Source: Dromiciops gliroides
Taxonomy: Eukaryota; Chordata; Mammalia; Microbiotheria; Microbiotheriidae
DNA: 64,000 nucleotides
Direction: 5' to 3'
Assembly (NCBI RefSeq): GCF_019393635.1
Contig: NC_057862.1
Location: 266,180,441-266,244,440 of the forward strand
The position numbers and the translations under genes were made by a program. Positions 51,033 through 61,339 of the stretch are shown piece after piece; within the stretch, counting starts at the first letter, position 1; each line of letters opens with the position of its first letter. The notes under the pieces are model-generated. The model was given only the letters and a program-made list of their open reading frames with translations, searched no databases and was not told where the DNA came from.

Positions 51033-53021
51033 GTCCCCCCTGTTGTTCCTCAAGAAACAAAATGTTTCCTTGACGGAACAGTAAAAACAATATAATAACT
51101 ATTGCTAACTAATAATATGTATACAACAATATAGAAAAGGAAGAGAGGAAAGTTTTGTCCAGAGGGGCGATTTTTTGTCCTCATGAACCGACGCTTTGAC
51201 AGTAGTCTTGCAAAGGGAGGGCCTCTGCAGAGAATACATGTTACAGATGGTGTATATTATAACAGAAAGAGAAAAAAAACCAACAAAAACAAATCAAAAC
51301 TGTTCATTTAAAGTCTCTGAAAGTCTTTTCTCAGATGTCCTCTAGGTGTAGTCGTGGAATGGAAGTCTTTTCAGGGGTTGATGTGTGGATACTGGTAATC
51401 AGCCAGGAAATTTCCTACAAAATTGAGCTTAACACAACTTTAAAATAGCTTTGTCAATAATCAAATCAAACAATGAAAGTTCTCAAAAACATGTCTAAGG
51501 GAATTCAGAATCTTAGTTGTTACACATGAAACATATAATAAAACAAAAATTGAACCATTCTTTAAAATTATAATATTACTATAGTCCCCCCCTTATGGAG
51601 GGTATTTGAGAAGACAATTGCTGTGATATTAATTTTTAAAAATAATTTTTATCTTTGTTTCATCACTTTTTGCATCATCTGCCTAATTATCCTCATGCCA
51701 TTATGAGAAATTAGAAAATCTAATATAATTGGTAACAGGTGTCAAGGCCAAATTCAACACTGTTATTTATCATGACACCTGAGATAATTATGGGGGTTAC
51801 CATAAAAGAACAGAGAAATGATGGGATATGAGCATTCCCACACTTGAGCAATATGTACTGCCCATACAGTATGCCAGGCTTAAAATAGGTGGATGGAATA
51901 TATGTCCATGCCACCGAACATATTGGAAGAAACTGAGTCAGACTTAATCAGATGCATGGGATTGAGATGGTCCATGGCATCAGGCATATAGGAGGGAGCA
52001 TAGAAGCCAGGTGTAGAAGTGAGATGGGTGGGATGAATACTTCCAGCCATCTGTACAATATTGTGGGGAAAAAGAGAATAAAATATTAAACCAAGAGAAT
52101 CCAACCTCAACATTTGTCAAAAGCCGTTCCCTCGGCCATACCTTGACTTCATGCATGTCTCCCCTCATGTGACAGTTCAGTGTCTGCTCTTGCATGTATT
52201 CCTCTTGTGATTGGATGGCATCTTGGCCAACTGGCATCTGATAACTCAGAATAAAGGCAATTAATGTCTTAAATGATAAGTTCCCATAATCCAAGTCTCA
52301 TATGGATTTAAAATTGAGGATAATAAATGATTGCAAAAAATGTGAATACATCTTGACTCAAAATATAATATATAATTATGCAACAATTTCAAATAATACC
52401 CTTTTTTTTACTTAGTATACAATTACTTTTGTGAAAAATCAGAACATACTTAAATACAAGTTAAAGCACAACAGAATCTCAAAGAACTTTTTTTTTTGAA
52501 AATAGAAAACTTTTACAAATGTTCCCCTCTTTTTTTTTTTTTTTTTGGGAATATGCTTATCAAAAATAATACTTCTAGAATCAATTTACACTTGCCATGG
52601 CAACCAATTTGCCACAGAAATGCTTTAAAGAGTTTGATCAAATAATCAGTTGAGAAAAAATAACAAAAACAAACAACTCAGAATATGGGAGCACAATACT
52701 CCTAGAATTAACATTGTATAATAAAATCAAAACCATCTTGCAATGTTTCAAAATTAGATAGACAAATGAATAGAAGAAAATACACATGGAACAATAAAAG
52801 ACAATGAAATTCAAACTAAGGAAGTCTAAATGAATGTGAACTTAATATTAATAAGAGTATTATAAAATATAAACTTGATCACATGACTATAAAAAGCTTT
52901 TACAAATATTCTCCTTGTTTTAAAAACTAAATATAAAACACAATCTCAAAAGCATGAAAATCTCTATGAAAATAAACCCATACCATTAATTTCAAAATGT
53001 ATATGTAATAGCATAGAAATC
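51033..53021 (-). other. Internal region of the young provirus without a recognised gene
   Basis: About 2.0 kb, A+T-rich. Short minus-strand frames (for example 51980-52294 and 51720-51914) overlap in different frames and may be fragments of an envelope, but no fusion peptide, furin site or CX6CC motif was found. Long A/T runs (52490-52550) argue against coding. Confidence 0.4.
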
Positions 53022-53921
53022 CTATGTAACCTCTGAACTGATATTAATACTCTGAGTGAATTCAGAACACCTTTGATTCCGATATCTAAAATCCCCAATA
53101 CTCATATCAATACCTTGCTGCTTACTTCTACATTTCTGTAAAATATATACCCTTCCATGGCAAAAGAGGCAGAGTCTTGAACTATGTTGATTGTCATTCT
53201 TATTCAGCTTAAGTTTTTCTTCTTTAACCCCTCTATATTGTCTGTCAGTCTTTCCACCATACAAATGCTTTATAAGATTACTAATTAAAGACAAAAGCAG
53301 GTTAGCAAAATTATGAACAAATCGAGCATATCTGGAATTTAAAGGGTTTTCTAAGGTTGTCTCAGAAGCACAGCCAGGCTGGGGAAGGGCTGAGCCTAAA
53401 GCTGCAAATGCAGGTAGAAAAAGTTGAGCATGCGCATCAGATCTCTGGACTTCCCAGGCAGGGGAAGCTATGGGCTTGGCCATAGGAGGAGTAGAGGGTG
53501 GGGTCTGGAGAGGAGGGGAGGGACCAGCACAATTTGAATCACACTTGATTTTGAACTCAGGCCTGGATTCCTCTTCCCCCACCTTGCCTCCAGGTGCTAG
53601 GGGATTAAAAGCTTCTAGAGGGTGGGTCATTGCCTCCAGGCATGCAAAATTAAAGCAACAATTAGTGTTAGAACTGGGAAAAGCTGCAGGAATCTCTTCA
53701 GGTTTCTCTGAAAAAGCATGGTTGGGAGAGGGAGAGATATTTCCTTGTGTGAGTAAGTTGCTGGCTCTTTTAACAAAAATAAAAAGAAAAATAGAAAATC
53801 CACAAAAACAAAGCATTAACATGATCTTATCTCCCATTTGTCTGGTTAAACAGACCAAAATCAAAAATAGGATAATTAGGGAGTTTAAAAGGTCCATTCG
53901 AAAAAATTCAAAGGAAAACAC
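53022..53921 (-). CDS. Gag-like open frame of the young provirus, 299 codons, function unknown
   Basis: The only long frame in the element, starting about 110 bp inside the 5' LTR. Residues about 10-55 hold two hydrophobic stretches (LIILFLILVCL and LMLCFCGFSIFLFIFV) that could span a membrane. Residues about 130-155 are Pro-rich. Near residue 240 is CLFCHGRVYILQKC, which fits the spacing of a retroviral CCHC knuckle (C-x2-C-x4-H-x4-C) but has Tyr where His belongs. I infer a highly modified Gag derivative; a membrane-anchored N-terminus is known for some intracisternal-type Gags. It could also be a chance-preserved composite. The frame is intact, but so young an insert need not be under selection. 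Confidence 0.6.
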   Translation of the reverse strand: MFSFEFFRMDLLNSLIILFLILVCLTRQMGDKIMLMLCFCGFSIFLFIFVKRASNLLTQGNISPSPNHAFSEKPEEIPAAFPSSNTNCCFNFACLEAMTHPLEAFNPLAPGGKVGEEESRPEFKIKCDSNCAGPSPPLQTPPSTPPMAKPIASPAWEVQRSDAHAQLFLPAFAALGSALPQPGCASETTLENPLNSRYARFVHNFANLLLSLISNLIKHLYGGKTDRQYRGVKEEKLKLNKNDNQHSSRLCLFCHGRVYILQKCRSKQQGIDMSIGDFRYRNQRCSEFTQSINISSEVT

Positions 53922-54033
53922 AGCCAGTACACCAGTACTTAGCAGTTAAAGGGAGAGGGAGGGGAAATTTCTTACCCAACCAGAAGATCAGAAGAAGACT
54001 GAGGGTTAGCTTTCCTCTTCGTGGTCAGCCATC

Positions 54034-54391
54034 TGTTAAGGGCTAAAATTCTAGCTAGTCTGTCTAAAATATCTAATGAGTGGTCGCCAATAAATTATAA
54101 GCTTTAGCAAGAGTTAGACTTTTAAGCATTTATTAAGGAAAAGAAGAATTTGGTAAAGAGAGAGAGAAAGGCCTAGATTCCTATCTATTAAAGGGAGAGC
54201 ACATTTCTAGCTCCGCTCTCCACCAGAGTCCAAAGCCAAGAGCGCGAGACTGAGCGCCAGTCTCTTCCTTCCTCCTCCCACTAGCCCGCGTCACTTCCCG
54301 ACTCCTGGTCTTGCCCTCAAAGACCTTCCCTTCATGGGCAGAACTCTTCTACAGTAAGTATCCAGCAGGTGGCGTCATTCCAATCGTTACA
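54034..54391 (-). repeat. 5' LTR of the young provirus
   Basis: The same length as the 3' LTR and no difference seen. Immediately inside it, in element sense, is GATGGCTGACCACGAAGAGG, where a primer-binding site should start with TGG. The 18 bases from that TGG do not match a tRNA 3' end that I know. Confidence 0.93.
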
Positions 54392-54399
54392 ATTGTTAT

Positions 54400-54562
54400 C
54401 TTTACTTTTAAAAAAATTTGTTGTTGTTGGGGCAATGAGGGTTAAGTGACTTTCCCAGGGTCACACAGCTAATAAGTGTCATGTGTCTGAATCCCTATTT
54501 GAACTCAGCTCCTCCTGAATCCAGCGCCGGTGCTCTATCCACTGTGCTACTTAGCTGCCCCT
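54400..54562 (-). mobile_element. CORE-SINE next to the young provirus
   Basis: Antisense SINE (GGGGCAATGAGGGTTAAG to TTAGCTGCCCC). Its start lies within about 20 bp of the provirus end; GTTATCTTTA on the left and GTTATTTTTA on the right may be a decayed TSD. Confidence 0.9.
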
Positions 54563-55125
54563 GTTATTTTTATTATATTGATTCAACCTACCCATGAGAA
54601 ATTAACATTTTTCCAATTGTTAAAGGTGTGACTTTATTTGTGTGAGAAGTGTTTTGTAATTGTGTTCATATAGTTCCTGGGTTTGTCTTAGCAAGTAGAC
54701 TCCCAAGTATTTTATATTGCTTACAGTTATTTTAAATGGAATTTCTCTTTCTATCTCTTGCTGCTGGGCTTTGCTGGTAATATATAGAAATACTAATGAT
54801 TTATGTGAGTTTATTTTATATCCTACAATTTTTTCTGGTTGTGGGTTTATTGTTATTGTTATAGATTAGGGCTTATTCAATTTATTTTTCTAACATTAGA
54901 TTATAATTCTCAATTTCTATTCTGTTAATATTGGTGTTGTATATTTTTTATCTATTCATTCATTTCATTTAAGTTGTCAGTTTTCTTGGTATATAGTTTT
55001 ACTAACTAGTTTCTAGTAATTTCCTTTATGTTTTATTAGTTTGTTGAGAATTTTCTATTTTCCTTTTTTTATATGGGTAATTTGTATGCTTCCTTTAATA
55101 AAAAATTATTCATAAAAACTTTCTT

Positions 55126-55609
55126 CACCTATTTGTACAAAAATATTTCTAGCAACTCTTTTTGTGGTGGCTAAGAATTGGAAATCAGAGGAATGCTCAT
55201 TAATTGGGAAATGGCTAAACAAGCTGTGGTATATGATGGTGATGGAATATTATTGTGCCATAAGAAATGATAAGCAGGATGACTTCAGAAAGTCCTGCAA
55301 AGACATGTATGAGATGATGTATAGTAAAGTGAGCAGAACCAAGAGAACACTGCACAGAGACAGCAATATTGTTGGAAGAGACTGAAGCATGCTATTTTTC
55401 ACTTTCTTTCATTTTTTTCTATTAAGTTTTCTTGTACAAAATGACAAATATGGTAATATTTTATATAATCATACATATATAATCAATATCTGATTTCTTA
55501 GGGAGGGGAGGGGGAGAGAGGGAAGGTGGGATAAAAATTGGAACCCAAAATTATAAATAAAAATGTTTATTATATTAAAAAATAAAGTACATAATAAATT
55601 CAACAAGGA
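55126..55609 (+). mobile_element. 5'-truncated L1 3' end with TSD
   Basis: A sense ORF2 tail and 3' UTR with G-rich block near 55500, inserted in the minus-strand L1. A 12-bp TSD (AAAAACTTTCTT) is at 55114-55125 and 55610-55621. Confidence 0.9.
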
Positions 55610-55724
55610 AAAAACTTTCTTTAAAATTAGCTAATGATTTATCTATGTTATTACCTTTTTCAAAGAATCCAACTTTTAGTTTTATTTATTAATTTTTGTG
55701 CTTTTGATTTTGTTAATCTCTTCT

Positions 55725-55947
55725 TGGGCTGGTAGGTGGCATATAGTATAGTATAGTGCCTGGCTTGATTTCAAATCTGGCCTCAGACACTTAGTAGCTG
55801 AGTAACCCTGGGCAAATCACTTGACCCTGCTTACTTCAGTTCCTCATCTGTAAAATGATCTGGTGAAAGAAATGGCAAACTACTACAGTATCTGTGCCAA
55901 GAAAACCCCAAATGAGGTCACAGTCTGACATGACCGAACAACAACAA
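55725..55947 (+). mobile_element. MAR1-like SINE with RTE-type tail
   Basis: A SINE head/core followed by GTGCCAAGAAAACCCCAAATG and GACATGACCGAACAAC. TSD AATCTCTTCT at 55715-55724 and 55948-55957. Confidence 0.85.
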
Positions 55948-56059
55948 AATCTCTTCTTTACAAATTTCTATTTTTTATGTCTAATTGGGGTTTTAAAATG
56001 TATTGTCTAGTTTTCTTTTAGTTTCATGCCCAATTCATTGGTTTTTGCGGAAACCTACG

Positions 56060-56390
56060 TTACAATTTCCTCCCTCTGCCTCTTTGTTTTTTGTTCATTT
56101 CAATAACTGACAATAAAGTTTATTAAATGTGACGTAATTAGTTTCTAGCCCCACCTTCTCAGGCTGCACCGTGATTGGTGAACTCCTGCAGGGGGCTGGG
56201 AGTTACTGAGTTGGGGATTCGCAACTGAGCTTGTCACTCGGAAGGCTTTTGGGAGTCAGCCTTGCCTTTGCCTCCTTGCTTCTGCTGCCTTCTTTTTTCC
56301 TTTTTCTTTTTTCTTTCTTTTCTTATTTTGCTTCCGCTGTTAGTTCCCTGGGCTTCGCGTGCCACGGCGACAGAGCTAGAAGCCAATACC
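56060..56390 (+). promoter_or_regulatory. RTRAF: RTRAF promoter and 5' UTR
   Basis: Unique sequence between the edge of an L1 remnant (about 56047) and the RTRAF start codon. It holds a CRE/ATF-like TGACGTAA at 56130-56137 and an inverted CCAAT box (ATTGG) at 56174-56178. A pyrimidine-rich stretch at about 56255-56335 leads to a G+C-richer, CpG-containing segment just before the ATG. No TATA box is placed convincingly. The transcription start is inferred to lie near 56200-56250. No upstream ATG is seen between there and the start codon. Confidence 0.6.
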
Positions 56391-56451
56391 ATGTTCCGCC
56401 GCAAGCTGACGGCTCTCGACTATCACAACCCTGCCGGCTTCAACTGCAAAG
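56391..56451 (+). CDS. RTRAF: RTRAF coding exon 1
   Basis: The first coding exon: 20 codons beginning MFRRKLTALDYHNPAG plus one base; donor GTGAGG at 56452. The start is the first ATG after the CpG-bearing leader, and the N-terminus matches mammalian RTRAF (C14orf166, hCLE, CGI-99). RTRAF is a small (about 244 aa) RNA-associated protein of the tRNA ligase complex with RTCB, DDX1, FAM98 and ASHWIN, and it contacts RNA polymerase II (family knowledge). The intron to exon 2 is 1.5 kb and nearly free of young repeats. Confidence 0.96.
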
Positions 56452-57969
56452 GTGAGGGAGGCGGCCAATGCTCGGTGCAGGCCTTGCTGGAGTTAGGCCT
56501 GGGAATGCGTCACTCATACTGGGCAGTATCCGATCTTTTCTGTATACACACATTCCCTTTCGGCTGCTACCTCTCTCCTTACTAGGCTTTTCTTCTCATT
56601 TTCTCCATACACTTCTTCCCTCCCACTAGTGTGATCCCTTTATTATTTGATTTCCCGAGCTCTTCAGTACAGACTTGAGCTCCCTGCCGGTTCTCTTCAC
56701 CACACAGTTATGTCTGCTGTCTTTTCCCTTTTTAAATTTCACCAAAGTAAGAAAAGGGGGAGGGGAAGGGAAACTATTATGACCAAAGAAAATATTTTCC
56801 TACCTGTAAAAGCCGATCATTTGGTGTTAATTGAATGTCCGGTAAACTTGTGGTGTTCTGGTCTGAGTGCTGTGAGGGATAGTTGTGTGTGATAGGGTCG
56901 CAGCCCCAAGGGAGCTTACCGTTATAGTTTGAAGAGTCTTTACCTATACACACACCGCACTAGAAAACAAAGCAGCATATAGTAAAATGCACGTTATAAT
57001 CGCATAATAAGAAGATCAGTAATGTGTTTATTGTATTACAGAATGCATTAAATACAAAAGAAGTTGAAAGGAGAATGCATAAAAGATTAAAGGGAAAAAA
57101 ACGGGTACCCAGAGGTTCACCCATATCCTTTGGCCTATTGTAGATTAATTGAAATGAAAAGGATCCTAAAATAAACACTGAAACATCATCAAATCTTCAT
57201 AATTCAGACATCTAATGGCTTATGACCCTTAGTTTCTTTTCCTCTGCAAAACAAAGATAATAGTACTCACCTCACAGGATTGTTGTGACTATTAAATGAC
57301 ATAAAATTTGTAAAGTACTTTGATGATCTTGAATTGCTACATAATTTTAGCTATTCTAAACTAACCAGCAGTGTTTTGATATGCTGAAACTTGTAATATT
57401 TTAAATAACTTTGTTATAGTGTGTATATATATTTATAGTTTATATATATTTAGTAAAGTACTTTGACTATTTCAGAAGCCTTAAAAATTTTAACTAGGAA
57501 CTTGTCTTACAGCCTTCATACCATTTTTCTCATTTTTTTGTTTGAAAGTTGTTGCTTTTCATTTCAATGCCTATTCTTTGGATTACTCTGTGGATCTTAC
57601 CTAATTCTCTAAATTATTAAAGTATTGTATATTATAATTATATGTTATCTTAAACTGGATCTTCCTCCCAAAGCAGAATGTTTACTATTATTTTAGTTTT
57701 TTGGTTTTTTTTTTTCCTGATAGCTTTTGTTTTATTTCATTTTTTAAGATGTTTTCTTTGTTTCGTTGCTTTGTAGTACTTGTTCATTTTTAATATCCAG
57801 CAAGGACATAATAGAAATGGAAATAATTTGTGTTATAAAGAAGTCTGTATTAAATAAAATGTAGAGAAAAGATTATATCGAAGAAGATGCACATTTTGCT
57901 GTCACTATCATTCTTTATTTTGAATTACCTAAAATCTTGTATTTTGATTTGTCTAAATTTTTGCTATAG
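56452..57969 (+). other. RTRAF: RTRAF intron 1
   Basis: Bounded by a GTGAGG donor and a TTGCTATAG acceptor. One MIR remnant, otherwise unique and AT-rich; the first 200 bases are richer in G+C, continuing the promoter composition. Confidence 0.85.
57225..57350 (+). mobile_element. MIR remnant in RTRAF intron 1
   Basis: Sense MIR 3' half: GATAATAGTACTCACCTCAC then GTTGTGACTATTAAATGA and GTAAAGTACTTTG. Confidence 0.65.
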
Positions 57970-58094
57970 ATGAAACAGAATTTAGAAACTTTATTGTTTG
58001 GCTTGAAGATCAAAAGATTAGACACTACAAGATTGAAGACAGAGGAAATTTAAGAAACATCCACAATAGTGAATGGCCCAAGTTCTTTGAAAAG
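57970..58094 (+). CDS. RTRAF: RTRAF coding exon 2
   Basis: A 125-bp exon (codons 21-62). The acceptor is ...TTGCTATAG at 57969; the donor GTAATG starts at 58095. It enters in phase 1 (G + AT = Asp) and ends in phase 0 after KFFEK. The peptide (ETEFRNFIVWLEDQKIRHY and onward) is nearly identical to mammalian RTRAF. A minus-oriented SINE inserted only about 20 bp past the donor side (its TSD begins at 58116) leaves the splice site untouched. Confidence 0.96.
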
Positions 58095-58129
58095 GTAATG
58101 AATCACTGAGTCAAGGAGGTAAACATTTT

Positions 58130-58289
58130 TTTGTTGTTGTTGTTGTTGTTTTGTAGGGCAATGAGGGTTAAGTGACTTGCCCAGGGTCACACAGTTAGTT
58201 AAGTGTCAAGTGTCTGAGGCTGGATTTGAACTCAGGTCCTCCTGAATCCAAGGCCAGTGCTTTATCCACTGCGCCACCTAGCTGCCCCA
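58130..58289 (-). mobile_element. CORE-SINE in RTRAF intron 2
   Basis: Antisense SINE with TTG repeats at its 3' end; 14-bp TSD (GAGGTAAACATTTT) at 58116-58129 and 58290-58303. It begins about 35 bp after exon 2. Confidence 0.95.
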
Positions 58290-59290
58290 GAGGTAAACAT
58301 TTTAAAAAATAAAATTCAATTTTAAATTAGGAATAATAATAGTCACTGAATTTTGGAATAGAAACAAATTCTTATCTATGACATGGAGGAAAGATCACAG
58401 ATTTAGAGCTGTAAAGGACCTTAGTACCATTTATGCAACCTACTTATTTTATAGGTGAGGAAAATAGAGAAACTTCTATTTGAAAAAAGATCAAGAATAA
58501 TGAAGTAGGTGATTAAGGAACCCACAGTAATTCAGTTATACTGTTAAATAAAATGAAGTTAAATCAATGATACTATATCTAACTACTAACAACTAAGCAA
58601 CCTAATTTTCCAGAGGAAAACAAAAATGAAAATTAATTAGTAATATATTAAAACATTAATAGCATGTAAACAAGATGATTTTAGTTTATGTTTATAAAAG
58701 CCTTCAGAAACTGAAAAAAACCAAACCAAAACAAAAAAACAAGCCTTTCTGTTAAAAAATAAGGTTAAGTTGTCTGAAGACTTTTAAAAAACACTGTATG
58801 TGAATTAATGACATCAGAGGTTTTTTGGAGAACCATTTGCTTTGCCTTTTTTGATAAACCTCAAATTGTGAATATGAATGCTATGATTTTTGTCCATATC
58901 TGGTAGTAGTTGAACTGACCCATATTCATTCTCTTATGAATATGATTCTCTCTCTGTCTTGACCATTTCCTTGTAAAACAGTAGGAAACATGATCATTTT
59001 ATGAAATGGCAGGGTACTAGAGGGTGACTTCCAGTCTTAGAATGTCTTATATGGATACTAGCCTTGTGACTATAGTATACATCTGAAGTACTATGCATGT
59101 AGTATAATTATTTCTTGATATTAGTTATATCTTATTGGTTGCATTTTGTAGAGGTACAGAATCCCATCCTTCTCTTTCTCCACCCTCCACCCCCCATCCT
59201 TTTAAAGAAATTCCTTCTCTGCTCCCCCTACTCCTGCCCCCTTACCTCACACTTTCCTTTTTGAGCAGTAGAAATTGGGTCTGAACCTGT

Positions 59291-59295
<5 letters not shown>

Positions 59296-59346
<51 letters not shown>
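59296..59346 (+). repeat. (GT)n microsatellite in RTRAF intron 2
   Basis: About 25 uninterrupted GT units. Long pure runs of this kind are usually length-polymorphic. Confidence 0.97.
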
Positions 59347-59348
<2 letters not shown>

Positions 59349-60214
59349 CTACTAATGTGGAATATTTTCAGGTTAGCAATTTGGGACACAGATGTACCTG
59401 TGCTTACATAGCTAGTATATCTCTCAGGTGATACTTGAACCCAGTTCTTCTTCCCCATAAAGCTTCGTTCCATGTTGTTTATATTTTACCTCCTTGTATA
59501 CCTCCATCCCCCAATGAATAGTCTTATATCTTATCTATAATACCTTTTTGACAATTGGTTTGAGAGACTCAAGTGTGATTTTTGTTATATAGCAGTTAAT
59601 ATTTGCAAAGATTTTTTTTCCCCTGTCTCTTCTTGACCTTTCTAACTATATAACATCTTTACCCAAGATCATCCCTTCCTTCACTAATTGATACCTATTG
59701 ATGCGATGTCTCTTCCTGGTTATTAGTTATGTCCATTATATAAGCTTTTTGGCATGATTGATTAAAAATGACAATAATTTAGCTTAAGCATAGGCTTATG
59801 TTTATTAAATGCAGCAATATACACTTTAAACCACCTTTATGATGATAACATTTAGCACTGGAAGGGATGTTAAAATATTCTATATTTTTGTATTTTTCAC
59901 TAATAGTGGTAATTTCATAGGAGTATAACTTGTTCCATATCTTGGTAAATATTATATGCAAGCATGTGTCAAACTCATTCTAATTGTTGTACAATTTTAA
60001 AAAAATCTGTGACCATCATTTCATGGTATCAGTAGATTATCTTTCATCATTGTGGCTTAATTGAGCTTTGTGGACACCAGTTAACTTTATTCTGTTCCAT
60101 ATATTCATATACTGTACCCGTAGCCTTGATGCATAAAACCATATGCATCAGTAATTAGGAGATTGGTAAAAGAGCATAGCTGAGTGTTAACCATCCTCCA
60201 AAGAATGGGATTCT

Positions 60215-60620
60215 CACATAGAATCACAAAATTACATAGTTAAAAGGGACCTCAAAGACCATCTATTCCTAACTGTACCCCAAAAATAATAGCTACTAAA
60301 ACATAAACTGGTTTGGAGTAAAGTAGTCACCTAGATTTTTCTTGAGGATTTTCTGTGATGGAGAGCCTATTCTGCTTTTGATAGTTCTAATTGTTAGAGA
60401 AGTTTTTCCTGACATCCCATTTTAAACTTGCCTCTTTAAAACTTCTGCTCATTACTTCTAGTTCTGCCCTCTGAGGCTAAATAGAACAAGTCTTATCCCT
60501 CTTTCACATGATAGGCTTCCATATACTTGAAGACTGCTATTATATCCTCATCAGCTTTCTCTTTTCTGGATTAAACATCCCCAACTTCTACAAATTCTTG
60601 TCCTGTTTTTTAAACACTTA
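60215..60620 (+). mobile_element. CR1/L3-like LINE 3'-end remnant
   Basis: It shows GGACCTCAAAGACCATCTA, TTAGAGAAGTTTTTCCTGAC and ACTTCTAGTTCTGCCCTCTG, the layout of the ancient CR1-class (L3) LINE tail in mammals. No frame. Confidence 0.6.
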
Positions 60621-60892
60621 TTTATTTTTACCTGAATTTGCCCTGATATTCAACAACAACAACCCCCCCCCCAACCAAAACCCTTTATCAGGAATATGCA
60701 TGTTCAGATTTTCATGACATCATCCTCTCCTGTGTTTAAATCCTGATTTTGTTGTTTAACTTGCTGTGTTACTTGGGAAGATGCCTATGTGCTTTGACCC
60801 TCAAATTTCCTAATCTATAAAATAATCTAGTTGGATTTGATAATAATAATAACCAACATTTATATATTGCTATAACCTTTGCATTTAATCCT

Positions 60893-61070
60893 TACAACAC
60901 CTTTATAAGGTTGGTGTTATTCTCCCCATGTGGGGAAATTGAACCTGATGGGATTTGTCCTAAGGGATTTGTCCAGGATAACACAACTAGTTAAGTATCT
61001 GAGGCAGGGTTTGAATTCAAGCCTTCCCAACTCCCAAGTCCAGAATTCTTTCCACTATGCCACATTAAAT
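60893..61070 (-). mobile_element. MIR remnant in RTRAF intron 2
   Basis: Antisense MIR: CTTACAACACCTTTATAAGG to GGATAACACAACTAG and TTTGAATTCAAGCC. Confidence 0.7.
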
Positions 61071-61339
61071 CCTTTGGTCCTGGGAATTTGAAATCTTCCA
61101 CAAATGCTTTTGAATATTTTCAGTGGTTGCAAATGATTGTCCTTTTTAAAATGGATTTTATTTTTTGAAAAATCATAAATGGAATATTCAGAGTCAATTT
61201 ATTTGATAAATAAATGAATACTCAAGATGGGTTGTCTCATTTTAGATTTGAAACAAGATGTGGCTGTGTTGAAAGCACATCTAGAACTTGTATTCCTCCA
61301 ATGTTTTGAGCAGTGGCAATCATTGTTAGTGACATAGAA

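Larger units (their letters stand above)
50675..54391 (-). mobile_element. Young pol-less endogenous provirus with identical LTRs
   Basis: A 3717-bp element with two 358-bp LTRs (50675-51032 and 54034-54391) that look identical base for base by eye. The flanks carry a 4-bp TSD, ATTG (50671-50674, 54392-54395), as for gammaretrovirus-like integration. Minus orientation follows from the polyadenylation signal TTAATAAATGC inside the LTR and from a polypurine tract (CAGGGGGGAC) abutting the 3' LTR at 51033. Internal sequence is only 3.0 kb. One long frame (53921-53022) is present; no protease, RT, RNase H or integrase was recognised. It is therefore probably non-autonomous and mobilised by a relative. 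Confidence 0.92.
49205..56047 (-). mobile_element. Old minus-strand L1 carrying four or more later insertions
   Basis: Antisense ORF2 C-terminal sequence lies at 49290-49700. Further ORF2 regions continue on the minus strand across 49700-50670, 54560-55110, 55622-55720 and 55958-56047, reaching the RT part. Nested in it are a SINE (50149-50305), the young provirus (50675-54391), a second SINE (about 54400-54562), a sense L1 3' end (55126-55609) and a MAR1-like SINE (55725-55947). The L1 frame lines up across the provirus target site. Confidence 0.8.

Noticed and set aside
51720-52294. Short minus-strand frames as an envelope gene of the young provirus
   Set aside because: They are too short, in different frames, and without cysteine motifs or a fusion-peptide-like stretch. 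They are mentioned only as possible fragments.
53470-53949. 159-codon plus-strand open frame inside the young provirus
   Set aside because: It lies antisense to the 299-codon frame and owes its length to the Pro/Gly-rich composition of that region. No domain or start context supports it.
56231-56455. Alternative frames overlapping the RTRAF leader and exon 1
   Set aside because: They lack an ATG in good context or run out of frame with the conserved RTRAF start; they are Leu/Phe-rich readings of the pyrimidine tract.
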